Shown: one piece after another, positions 45,990 to 53,152 of the stretch
Layout of the letters: each line of letters starts with the position of its first letter
Position numbering within the stretch: the stretch's first letter is position 1
Assembly (NCBI GenBank): GCA_034927445.1
Contig: JAYFPZ010000042.1
Location: forward strand, 7,126-71,125
Reading direction: 5' to 3'
Source of the DNA: PHAA01 sp034927445
GTDB lineage: Bacteria > Bacillota > Syntrophomonadia > Syntrophomonadales > Syntrophomonadaceae
Length of the DNA stretch: 64,000 nt
Translations under genes and position numbers: made by a program
The notes under the pieces: generated by a model
Databases searched by the model: none
The model's input: the letters and a program-made list of their open reading frames with translations, nothing else
Told to the model about the DNA's origin: nothing

Positions 45990-47523
45990 ACAACCACCCC
46001 TTTCCAAATATGAAACAAAAAATACCTGCTATCAAATAAACTATAAGAATTACTATGAATGCCCAATATATAAGGATATCTTTTTTAAACTTTATTTTAT
46101 TCACAAGGAATAATAATGCCAAAACAATAGGAACAATAAAAAGCATTACTAAAAATAACGTATCTATTCTAGTCAAAGACTGCAACAAGGGTTTAGAAAA
46201 TACGTTCATACCAAAAAAACTGGTGAGCAAATTGGGGAAAACAAATAAAGCACCCAGAACAGTTAACAGGTATAGAGTTTCATTAGTTTTTCTGTCCTCG
46301 TCTAAAGCCTTTTTATCTTCTTCCAGTCTAATATGCTGATATAACTCCCCAATTTCCTCATCCAGACGTTTTACATCACGCTCGATATACATGCTGCTGA
46401 CCAGCATGTCATACATTTCTATGCCCTGCTCCTGGGCATTTACTTCCCGGAAATATAACTGGTTGATAAATCTTAAGTATTCATAATGCAGCTTTTGTAC
46501 TTTCTGGGAATCTATCTTCTCTTTTTTAATGCTTACGATTTCACTGATCTGCTGCGAAAATTTAAGTATGGAGGCTCGTTGCGCCAAAGCCAGGCAGGCC
46601 ATTTGATAGTATATGGTCCACATATGTAATCGCAAATAACATATATCATCACTATCATCAGTTAAAAGCATAAGCGAATAGCGTGTGATGCCATACATCG
46701 TTCCATAATTTAACCAACGCTCGTAAGTATGGTTTCGCAATAAGTCTTTTAACATATTCTGGCTCTGGCATCCTGAATAACCACTATCAATAAAGAAAAA
46801 CTTATGCCAAAAATCACCGTCATTCATAATTGTTTTATATTTTTTTAAAAACCGGCTTCTTGCGTTGTTGTTCCACCAGCAAACTACAAACATGCGATCG
46901 TCAATTACCGGCTTGATAAGGACTTTATCTTGGGATTCTTTGGGATCATATGTAAACGTATTTCCCAGAAGGGACATAATAATATTTGATATTCGCGGCG
47001 GTTTCTCTAAATAATCGTCGTCAGGCTTATAATTTTCTGAAAAGCAAGCTTGTCCTATCTGCAGGGTAATTGACTCAGCCATAACACTTGACTTCAATGG
47101 CAAAAAAGGCGGAAAGATGCGGCGGCCATAATCATTTATGCGTAGGATATCTTCTTCCTGATCATATTCATTGTTGATCAAATGAAATGACAAGATTCCT
47201 ATGCCGGTATTGTAAAGTTTCAGCCGTATCTCTTCAACGTTTAACTCGTAAGGATTATCTCTGGCTTGGATCTTAATTGCATAAATATTATGATCGTCTT
47301 GAAATTTATATTTCCAGTTGGAAACAATATCACTATCGTTAATGGCCTGGTTAACGTTAGCATAGAAATAGGCATTTTGATTATAGACCCAAGCACCCGT
47401 ATTATCGTTTTCTTTTCGCCATTCTTTACCAATATCGCTTTTTACATCATCTTTGCCTTCCCATGTAAACGGGAACATAAAAATATGCAAACTTTTAGCT
47501 TGATTTAATTTATCAACATTCAT
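45982..47523 (-). CDS. CorA-family membrane effector of type III-B CRISPR
   Basis: 513 aa. A cytoplasmic domain of about 410 residues, including a long coiled segment (MYIERDVKRLDEEIGELYQHI), is followed by three membrane helices near 415-437, 456-474 and 484-506. The signature GMN of CorA channels is at 438-440, right after the first helix. Genes of this kind in type III-B loci encode the membrane effector switched on by the Cas10-made SAM-AMP. The N-terminal half is much longer than in magnesium-transport CorA, as expected for a ligand-sensing domain. ATG follows GGAGGTTTTA. It lies directly before cmr1. Confidence 0.9.
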   Translation of the reverse strand: MNVDKLNQAKSLHIFMFPFTWEGKDDVKSDIGKEWRKENDNTGAWVYNQNAYFYANVNQAINDSDIVSNWKYKFQDDHNIYAIKIQARDNPYELNVEEIRLKLYNTGIGILSFHLINNEYDQEEDILRINDYGRRIFPPFLPLKSSVMAESITLQIGQACFSENYKPDDDYLEKPPRISNIIMSLLGNTFTYDPKESQDKVLIKPVIDDRMFVVCWWNNNARSRFLKKYKTIMNDGDFWHKFFFIDSGYSGCQSQNMLKDLLRNHTYERWLNYGTMYGITRYSLMLLTDDSDDICYLRLHMWTIYYQMACLALAQRASILKFSQQISEIVSIKKEKIDSQKVQKLHYEYLRFINQLYFREVNAQEQGIEMYDMLVSSMYIERDVKRLDEEIGELYQHIRLEEDKKALDEDRKTNETLYLLTVLGALFVFPNLLTSFFGMNVFSKPLLQSLTRIDTLFLVMLFIVPIVLALLFLVNKIKFKKDILIYWAFIVILIVYLIAGIFCFIFGKGWLCG

Positions 47524-47542
47524 TAAAACCTCCGATTATAGC

Positions 47543-47824
47543 CTACAGACACTGCTTTATAAATTCATTTATACGACGGTACTTTTCTTCGGTATCATGA
47601 CCGTCCCATGCCTTTATATGTTGAGGCATATGCCAGCTGACCTGTCCGGTAGGCAGTTCGATATATAATACCGGCCATTCCGGTTCACTTTCATCCATCC
47701 TAACTCCCGCTTGCAAGCCATTTTCCAACGCCACGCACACAGCTTGAAATACCAGCTTATACCGTGCATCGTAATTTGTATCATTATCCTTTATGCTTTT
47801 TAAAATTTCAGCTAGAATATACAA
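47543..47824 (-). CDS. Unknown 93-aa protein, first gene of the cas operon
   Basis: I do not recognise it. It has a helical N-terminus (ILAEILKSIKDNDTNYDARY), a central PVLYIELPTGQVSWHMPQ strand-rich part, and AWDGHDTEEKYRRINEFI at the C-terminus. TTG start with GAGGTG 6 nt upstream. It lies 19 bp before corA and is the first gene after the promoter targeted by the mini-CRISPR RNA. It could be a CorA partner, a second-messenger-degrading or -binding factor, or unrelated cargo; small size argues against a full lyase or DHH phosphodiesterase. Confidence 0.75.
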   Translation of the reverse strand: MYILAEILKSIKDNDTNYDARYKLVFQAVCVALENGLQAGVRMDESEPEWPVLYIELPTGQVSWHMPQHIKAWDGHDTEEKYRRINEFIKQCL

Positions 47825-47860
47825 CTTTTACACCTCAACTCAGGTAATTGCGATTTATAA

Positions 47861-47895
47861 ATTATATTACTCAGTTTATGTTATATTTACTAAGT
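47861..47895 (-). promoter_or_regulatory. cas operon promoter overlapping the mini-CRISPR target
   Basis: Minus strand TATAAT at 47866-47861; the -35 region is weak. The plus-strand sequence TGTTATATTTACTAAGT (47879-47895) is identical to the first 17 nt of the mini-CRISPR guide, with TTTA (47875-47878) on the PAM side. So the target covers the -35 area, 55-71 nt before the first start codon. Confidence 0.7.
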
Positions 47896-47929
47896 AAGCA
47901 AGACCTCTTGTTATGTGGTACATAAAAAC

Positions 47930-48055
47930 AAAAAATGCACCTACTTTTATCAGCAGATGCATACCCCTGTTCAGGTAAACTAAAAACTATAACTTAGTAA
48001 ATATAACAGTTTCAATTCCTTGCAGGGGTTTTGTAATATTATTTTTTATAACCTC
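47930..48055 (-). ncRNA. CreR-like mini-CRISPR RNA targeting the cas promoter
   Basis: Transcribed leftward. Pseudo-repeat 1 ends at 48009 with AGGAATTGAAAC, identical to the last 12 nt of the array repeat and giving the ATTGAAAC handle. A 21-nt guide follows (48008-47988), then pseudo-repeat 2, GTTTTTAGTTTACCT, identical to the repeat start except one base. ACCCCTG (48029-48023) and CAGGGGT (47969-47963) can pair to close the pseudo-repeats. A terminator follows: ATGCATCT / AGGTGCAT (one G-U pair) then TTTTTTG. The guide's first 17 nt match the cas promoter exactly. CreR RNAs are known to turn class 1 effectors into repressors of their own cas genes; this fits in every part I can check. Confidence 0.85.
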
Positions 48056-48061
48056 TGCAGG

Positions 48062-48090
48062 ATTATACCATATGCACCTGTCATTCTCAA
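48062..48090 (-). promoter_or_regulatory. Promoter of the mini-CRISPR RNA
   Basis: Minus strand TTGAGA (48090-48085), 17-nt spacer, TATAAT (48067-48062): near-consensus sigma-A and clearly stronger than the cas operon promoter. Predicted start near 48055, just before pseudo-repeat 1. Confidence 0.8.
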
Positions 48091-48112
48091 ATATTCACAT
48101 TTTACAGTTCCT

Positions 48113-48856
48113 TTACCCCACCACCTCAAAACATCCAAATCCCTGAGAGTTCTTACTCCCCAGTCCTGTATTATAGGCAATCTCAATCAGATCCGGATTG
48201 CCTTTTAGCCAGTAGATTCCTGCATAGGCCTTTATATAAGTTCCTTTGTAATTGATGATACGGGCGAATTTCTGTTCCTGCATGCCGTTGGGGATTATCC
48301 GAAAGTCTTTATTTTCTGGCAAGTCGCCGTGTATGATCTGATACTTTTTAAGTAGATTGGATGCAACCAATTGGCCAAATTCTTTCTGCCATGGTGAATA
48401 ATACTCGGTTTGTTTTTTATCGCCTTCCACAATTGTTTTGTACGTTACCATGGGAGAAAGCATCTTTATTTGCACATTATCGGTTGGTGTAAATTTCCTG
48501 TGTACCGATATGCTTTTTATCTCCACCGGGTTATCGCCTAAATAGCAGTGTTCTGATTTAATTAAGGTTTCAGCCAGGTCGGTTATGAACGGTTCCACTC
48601 CGGCCGCCACAACCAAAGTAATGGGCGATGAAAAGGCAATTATACCGGTATCCTTTAACATTCTGAACTTGCCCATCAATCGTGAATAGGTAAAAAGCTT
48701 GAAGCTTTTATCTGCTATCTGATATCCGGTTTCATGCAGAAAAGTTCGATAGTTCTTGTCGGTAAGATTCTTATATAGAAAACCCTGTAGAATATAATTG
48801 TAGTGAATCGGCAAAATGATTTCGTTCGAGCTATATAATTCAATTGTAATTCTCAT
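48113..48856 (-). CDS. cas6: Cas6 crRNA-processing endoribonuclease
   Basis: 247 aa, two ferredoxin-like folds. PIHYNYILQGFLYKNL at the N-terminus and the C-terminal glycine-rich loop NTGLGSKNSQGFGCFEVV are Cas6 signatures. Cuts within the repeat to leave the ATTGAAAC handle, for both effector complexes. It is the only Cas6 here. It lies upstream of, and separate from, the other cas genes, with the mini-CRISPR gene in between. Confidence 0.95.
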   Translation of the reverse strand: MRITIELYSSNEIILPIHYNYILQGFLYKNLTDKNYRTFLHETGYQIADKSFKLFTYSRLMGKFRMLKDTGIIAFSSPITLVVAAGVEPFITDLAETLIKSEHCYLGDNPVEIKSISVHRKFTPTDNVQIKMLSPMVTYKTIVEGDKKQTEYYSPWQKEFGQLVASNLLKKYQIIHGDLPENKDFRIIPNGMQEQKFARIINYKGTYIKAYAGIYWLKGNPDLIEIAYNTGLGSKNSQGFGCFEVVG

Positions 48857-48999
48857 CTATAGATTCCTTTCACAATTTTTCCATATTTTTTCTTTCTAGT
48901 TCTTATAATAAAATCCTGCATATTTTGACAGTTTTATCATATATTTTTGAATTAATACAGATCTGTCTTCTTTATAGGTTTTTCGTTTTATACTGCATC

Positions 49000-49028
49000 G
49001 CATAAATCCCCCCTTTATCAGCCAAATT
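49000..49028 (+). promoter_or_regulatory. Sigma-F-like promoter, first paralogue
   Basis: GCATA, 15-nt spacer, AGCCAAATT: fits the forespore sigma-F consensus GYATA-N15-GGNNANANT at all but one defined base. Repeated exactly at 49433-49461. Confidence 0.6.
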
Positions 49029-49054
49029 AAGAAAAAGTGAAGGGGGGTGATTTT

Positions 49055-49354
49055 GTGCACTTAAATGAACATGAAGAGAGATTAATCGGATTTTTTCCTA
49101 CCAATAATATGGCTCAAGCCGCCGTGAATGATTTGAGAAAGTCTCACTTGGCGTCTAATGATGATTCGATTCATGTCGAACCATACACGGGTTTTAAGGG
49201 AGTAAATCGCAATTATACTGAATCCGGTCGCGTAATTAATAATGAATATTTATTAGACGGGGAAGCCTTTGTCGTGACGGTGGTTACTCCGGAGGATAAA
49301 TGCGAGAAGGCTGCTTCCGTTATAAAGGCCAATGGCGGAAGGTTTAATATGTAG
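49055..49354 (+). CDS. Small protein, paralogue A, forespore candidate
   Basis: 99 aa. Begins LNEHEERLIGFFPTNNMAQA and ends DKCEKAASVIKANGGRF, with a GEAFVVTVVTP strand between. GTG 49055-49057 has AGGGGGG upstream; an earlier in-frame GTG overlaps that site. It is a paralogue of the next gene: N-E-H-x-x-x-I-x-F-F-P, GEAF(V/M)VT and K-x-N-G-G are shared. The layout recalls YflT/general-stress 17M domains, weakly. The shared sigma-F-like promoter suggests expression in the forespore. Confidence 0.75.
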   Translation: MHLNEHEERLIGFFPTNNMAQAAVNDLRKSHLASNDDSIHVEPYTGFKGVNRNYTESGRVINNEYLLDGEAFVVTVVTPEDKCEKAASVIKANGGRFNM

Positions 49355-49359
49355 CAGTT

Positions 49360-49396
49360 AATCCCTTGGGTGGAAAAAGACTCAAGGGATTTTTCA
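49360..49396 (+). terminator. Terminator of paralogue A
   Basis: AATCCCTTG stem with CAAGGGATT (49360-49391) and TTTTC. Confidence 0.75.
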
Positions 49397-49432
49397 TTGT
49401 CTTTAATAAACATGCCGCTTTAAACGTTTATC

Positions 49433-49461
49433 GCATAAATAGACCTTCAACCAGCCAAATT
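49433..49461 (+). promoter_or_regulatory. Sigma-F-like promoter, second paralogue
   Basis: GCATA, 15-nt spacer, AGCCAAATT, with the same flanks (ATCGCATAAAT ... AGCCAAATTAAGAAAAA) as the first copy; the intervening bases differ, so the two boxes and their spacing are what is conserved. Confidence 0.6.
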
Positions 49462-49486
49462 AAGAAAAAATAACGGGGGCGATTGC

Positions 49487-49885
49487 ATGGAATTAGATAG
49501 AAATGAACATAGCATTTTGGCGTTTTTTCCTTCTTGCAGCCAGACGCTCAGCGCCATGGTGCAGCTTAAGAATGAAGGTTTCGTAATGGAGGAGGGTGCG
49601 GTACAGCTTGACCGGGTTTCGCAGTTTGGGGTTGTAAATGACGCCGAGTATAATAATCCCATCAACAATGCGTTAACCAATCATGGGCCAACCCTATATT
49701 CCAACAGCATGGGGGTAGATGATGGGGCCAATCCCCTGTTGGCCGCCAATGATACGGAGACAGGGCGGGGCATCAACAATGACAACTTGGCCGGGGGCGA
49801 GGCCTTTATGGTAACCCTTGTTACCTCCAATGATAAGGTGCAGCAAGCGGTCAATATCATGAAGTCCAATGGCGGCAAGGTGTAA
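49487..49885 (+). CDS. Small protein, paralogue B, forespore candidate
   Basis: 132 aa, similar to the preceding gene at both ends (NEHSILAFFPSCSQ; GGEAFMVTLVTSNDKVQQA, KSNGGKV) but with an Asn/Gly-rich insert of about 35 residues in the middle (NNALTNHGPTLYSNSMGVDD). ATG follows CGGGGGCGATTGC. Function unknown. Tandem duplication with retained promoter spacing suggests both copies are used at the same stage. Confidence 0.78.
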   Translation: MELDRNEHSILAFFPSCSQTLSAMVQLKNEGFVMEEGAVQLDRVSQFGVVNDAEYNNPINNALTNHGPTLYSNSMGVDDGANPLLAANDTETGRGINNDNLAGGEAFMVTLVTSNDKVQQAVNIMKSNGGKV

Positions 49886-49891
49886 ACAATT

Positions 49892-49927
49892 AGCCCCTGA
49901 ACTGGGTTGCTTCCCAGCTCAGGGGCT
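49892..49927. terminator. Bidirectional hairpin between convergent genes
   Basis: AGCCCCTGA / TCAGGGGCT with an inner CTGGG / CCCAG stem. Serves paralogue B and possibly the convergent AIM24-like gene. Confidence 0.65.
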
Positions 49928-49954
49928 CTGAAATTCTAGAGCATGGTCATTTCT

Positions 49955-50740
49955 TTAATCGGAATCTCCGCCGAGGAGGCCGCCCAGGATGCTTCCGCCC
50001 AGCACGGCGCCGCCAATGCCGCCAAATCCGCGGGCTTCGTCTTTGTTATGATATCGGGCGGCTGCCACGATTCTGTCGGCCAGACGGGACAAGGGCAGGC
50101 TCTGCAGAAATACTATGCCGGGGCCGGTGAGGGTGGCCAGAAAAAGTCCTTCCCCGCCGAATAAGGCATTCTTGAATCCGCCGACAAATTGGATATCGTA
50201 GTCAACGGTTGAAGAAAAGGCGGCCAGACAGCCGGTGTCCACCCGCAGGGTCTCATTGGGTTCCAGTCTCTTCTCGATCAGGGTTCCGCCGGCATGAACA
50301 AAGGCCAGGCCGTCACCGGTCAGACGTTGCAGGATGAAGCCTTCGCCACCAAACAGTCCGGCGCCGATCCTTTTGGTAAAGGCGATTTCGACTTCTACTC
50401 CCCGGGCCGCACAGAGGAAGGAGTCTTTCTGACAGATGAAGCTGCCGCCCAGAGCGGCCAGATCCAGGGGGATGATTCTCCCCGGATAAGGGGCCCCAAA
50501 AGCCACCCGGCTGATCTTATTGGAGTTATTAAGGAAAGTGGTAATAAAAAAACTCTCACCGGTAATCGCGCGCTTGAATCCCTGAAACAGGCCGCCTCCG
50601 GTTGAGGTCTGCATCACAATCCCCTGTTCCATGTAGGTCATGGCCCCGGCTTCCGCCCGCACCCCCTCGTTGGGATCGAGTTCGATCTCTACTAACTGCA
50701 TGTCGTCCCCAAATATTTTGTATTCGATAATGTCGCTCAC
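49955..50740 (-). CDS. AIM24 / TIGR00266 family protein
   Basis: 261 aa. VEIELDPNEGVRAEAGAMTYME, GFKRAITGESFFITTFLN and GGFKNALFGGEGLFLATLTGPG are the repeated beta-helix marks of the family; the C-terminus is glycine-rich (GGIGGAVLGGSILGGLLGG) and may touch the membrane. Function of the bacterial family is unknown. GTG start after GAGGAGG. Confidence 0.88.
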   Translation of the reverse strand: MSDIIEYKIFGDDMQLVEIELDPNEGVRAEAGAMTYMEQGIVMQTSTGGGLFQGFKRAITGESFFITTFLNNSNKISRVAFGAPYPGRIIPLDLAALGGSFICQKDSFLCAARGVEVEIAFTKRIGAGLFGGEGFILQRLTGDGLAFVHAGGTLIEKRLEPNETLRVDTGCLAAFSSTVDYDIQFVGGFKNALFGGEGLFLATLTGPGIVFLQSLPLSRLADRIVAAARYHNKDEARGFGGIGGAVLGGSILGGLLGGDSD

Positions 50741-50786
50741 GGCTGTACCTCCTCATTGATATTTCGCGGCTGGTCTCCTTATCGAC

Positions 50787-51890
50787 CTACAGGAATTTGC
50801 GTACCAAGGAACAGAGGTAGTAGGTCTGCCGAGCCCCATGCCCCGACTCTTTTATTAATTCTCTGGCTATAGGCTGAAATCCTTGTTTTTCTACCTTTTT
50901 GTCGGAAAAATACATGGCCAGTAAACCTTCAATTACGGTTTTGGCAAAATAGGGTTGAGGCAGTTGGCTGGCCTGGTTGTGGGCTTCACGGACAAAGTCT
51001 TTCAGGCGCTGCAGCATTACCCCGTTATCGGGATAATAAAAGGTAAAGTTGAGGTCTCCCCCGGCCCGGTCTTCTTCCTGATCAATAAAATAGTCCAGCA
51101 GTATATGCAAGCCACATATCCAGGGGAAGTAGGTCCGGACTGTAGTCTCGACCTCTTCGGGTTCGAGATCATCACCCACCGCCAGTCCCAACAGGGCGAA
51201 TATGGCCAGGGTAGAACCGGTCGCCGCGGCGTATTCGTTCCATAACACGCCGGGATAGTCAATGATTTTGGATTCGGCCCATTCTATCAAGGTCTTTTCC
51301 CGTAACGACCAGTCAATATGTTTTCTTACCTGGAGTTCTATGTATAATCCGGCTAGGTCTATTACCGCCTTCTGGACCAGATGGTATGAAGGCAGCTGCT
51401 GCAGATTCTGACGGCATTCATCCACCATTTTGTCAATGTAGCCCCCGTCATTTTGGCAGGGATAGGTCTGATAATACGGATGCCTGCTGCCCTGAGGGGT
51501 AAGGGCGTCGGTCAACGCAACATGCAGTTCGCGAAAAGCCGTACCGTCAAGACATTCGGCCCGGTCGCACAGGTTGTCCAGGTAATCGCACAGGGTCTGA
51601 TAGGCTACGATTACCCTTAAGAGTACATCTTCCTGATCGGGGCAAGGAACCGCAAAGACCGCCCCCCCCTGGCAGTGAAAGGCTTTGCCGGCAATGCTGT
51701 TCAAGGCCTGCCGGCGCAGTTCTTCATCCCCACAGAGCTCCGCCTCTTGGCGCCACTGGTGCAGGAGTCTTTGCACCCGCGGCAGGGTATAGTGGATAAA
51801 ATGGAACAGTACTTGCACCTGGTTAAAGCCGGTAGGCTGCAGATAGGCGTTTTCAGCCCGGCGGGCCTTGGTATTGGTCTGGTTATACAT
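50787..51890 (-). CDS. ytpB: YtpB-like terpene synthase (DUF2600)
   Basis: 367 aa, all-helical. Relative of Bacillus tetraprenyl-beta-curcumene synthase, which cyclises C35 heptaprenyl diphosphate. Family marks: CDYLDNLCDRAECLDG near 135 (the acidic motif), a helical core, and LLDYFIDQEEDRAGGDLNF (second acidic motif). ATG has AGGAGG 10 nt upstream and overlaps the stop of the prenyl synthase gene by one base, so the two act in sequence. Confidence 0.85.
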   Translation of the reverse strand: MYNQTNTKARRAENAYLQPTGFNQVQVLFHFIHYTLPRVQRLLHQWRQEAELCGDEELRRQALNSIAGKAFHCQGGAVFAVPCPDQEDVLLRVIVAYQTLCDYLDNLCDRAECLDGTAFRELHVALTDALTPQGSRHPYYQTYPCQNDGGYIDKMVDECRQNLQQLPSYHLVQKAVIDLAGLYIELQVRKHIDWSLREKTLIEWAESKIIDYPGVLWNEYAAATGSTLAIFALLGLAVGDDLEPEEVETTVRTYFPWICGLHILLDYFIDQEEDRAGGDLNFTFYYPDNGVMLQRLKDFVREAHNQASQLPQPYFAKTVIEGLLAMYFSDKKVEKQGFQPIARELIKESGHGARQTYYLCSLVRKFL

Positions 51891-52909
51891 TATTGGGCCG
51901 CCTCCTGGGAAACCTGCTCTTTAGGTTTGCTCAGTTTCTGATAATAGTTCTCCAGCAGATAAGCCGCCAGATATTCCAGTTCCTTTAACGCCGGTCCGGG
52001 CGGCAGCCCCTTTAAGCTATCCAGGCCGCGGGCTATAAACTGGCGGGCGGTCTGCAGGGAGGCCGAAATAGCCTGGCTGTCAACCAGGGCCTCCACCACC
52101 TGAGGTATGTGGTTCTGCGCTATGATGCCGCTTTCCAGTAAGGTCCGCAGCCAAATCCCGTATTTGGTACTCCGCAGGGCATGAATGACCGGCAGGGTTA
52201 TGTTTCCCTCCAGCAGATCGGTTCCGGCCGGTTTTCCCAATACTTCGCTGTCCGACATGAAGTCCAGCAGATCGTCAAGGATCTGATAGGCATAGCCCAA
52301 ACACAGCCCATACTGTTCCAGTGCGGATACCTTATCCCCGGGCATGGACGCGGCCAAGGCCCCGACTTTGCAGCTGGAGGCAAACAGGCAGGCGGTTTTG
52401 CCAAAGGTTTTTTCCAGGTATTTTTCTTCAGTGATGGTAACGTCGTGGGCTAATGACATCTGTTTTATCTCACCCGTACACATAATGCGGATGGTGGTGG
52501 TCACGTTCTCCATGATTGCCTGCATCCCATGCTGGTTGATAAGGTTAAAGGCAGTGGCAAACAAATAATCACCGGTCAGGATGCTGATATGGTTCCCCCA
52601 GCGTTTGTTCAGACTTTCCTTCCCCCGCCTGACCATAGCATGGTCAATCACGTCATCATGAACCAATGAAGCCATATGGATGAGTTCCACCGCCACCGCC
52701 GCATCCCTTACCACAGCCGGGTCGTGGGGAGCCATGGAGGCCGCCAGGTAAACCATCCGCGGTCTCAGCATTTTCCCGCTGTTTTCAGTCAGGTATTTAA
52801 TAATGTTATCTATTTCATGGTTGTCGACCAGCAGTACTTCCTGCATCCGGGCATGAATCAATTCAGCCGGAAATGGATGCAGAGCAAGGGTCTTGCTATC
52901 CGGGTTCAC
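51890..52909 (-). CDS. Polyprenyl diphosphate synthase
   Basis: About 339 aa trans-isoprenyl transferase. First Asp-rich motif LVHDDVIDHA, second ILDDLLDF, plus GKMLRPRMVYLAA for IPP binding. The small-side positions before the first motif (ELIHMAS) suggest a long-chain product, e.g. C35 heptaprenyl, as in HepT of two-part synthases; no HepS partner is visible. GTG 52907-52909 has GGGG 8 nt upstream; an earlier TTG has no ribosome site. Feeds the coupled YtpB-like cyclase. Confidence 0.88.
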   Translation of the reverse strand: MNPDSKTLALHPFPAELIHARMQEVLLVDNHEIDNIIKYLTENSGKMLRPRMVYLAASMAPHDPAVVRDAAVAVELIHMASLVHDDVIDHAMVRRGKESLNKRWGNHISILTGDYLFATAFNLINQHGMQAIMENVTTTIRIMCTGEIKQMSLAHDVTITEEKYLEKTFGKTACLFASSCKVGALAASMPGDKVSALEQYGLCLGYAYQILDDLLDFMSDSEVLGKPAGTDLLEGNITLPVIHALRSTKYGIWLRTLLESGIIAQNHIPQVVEALVDSQAISASLQTARQFIARGLDSLKGLPPGPALKELEYLAAYLLENYYQKLSKPKEQVSQEAAQ

Positions 52910-53152
52910 AACTGTATCCCCTTTCTGGTACTTTTTGTTAATAGCTTTCCCTCCCGGATGCAATCTATACTTTTCATTCGTTTAAATTAGATAATCTTAT
53001 TTATTCCAGCTCGATTGCATGGCTCCGCCTGATTTCCATTATTTCCTATCGCGGTCAAAATTATTTAACCTTAAAAAAGGATATGAGGTTAACGTATTGA
53101 ATTATAGGGTTAGGTGTGTTGTTAACGGTCGATCTCAGAAAGGAGTATCAAG

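Noticed and set aside
45982..47523. CorA gene considered as an ordinary magnesium transporter
   Set aside because: Its large N-terminal domain, overlap with cmr1 and position in the operon fit the CRISPR effector instead.
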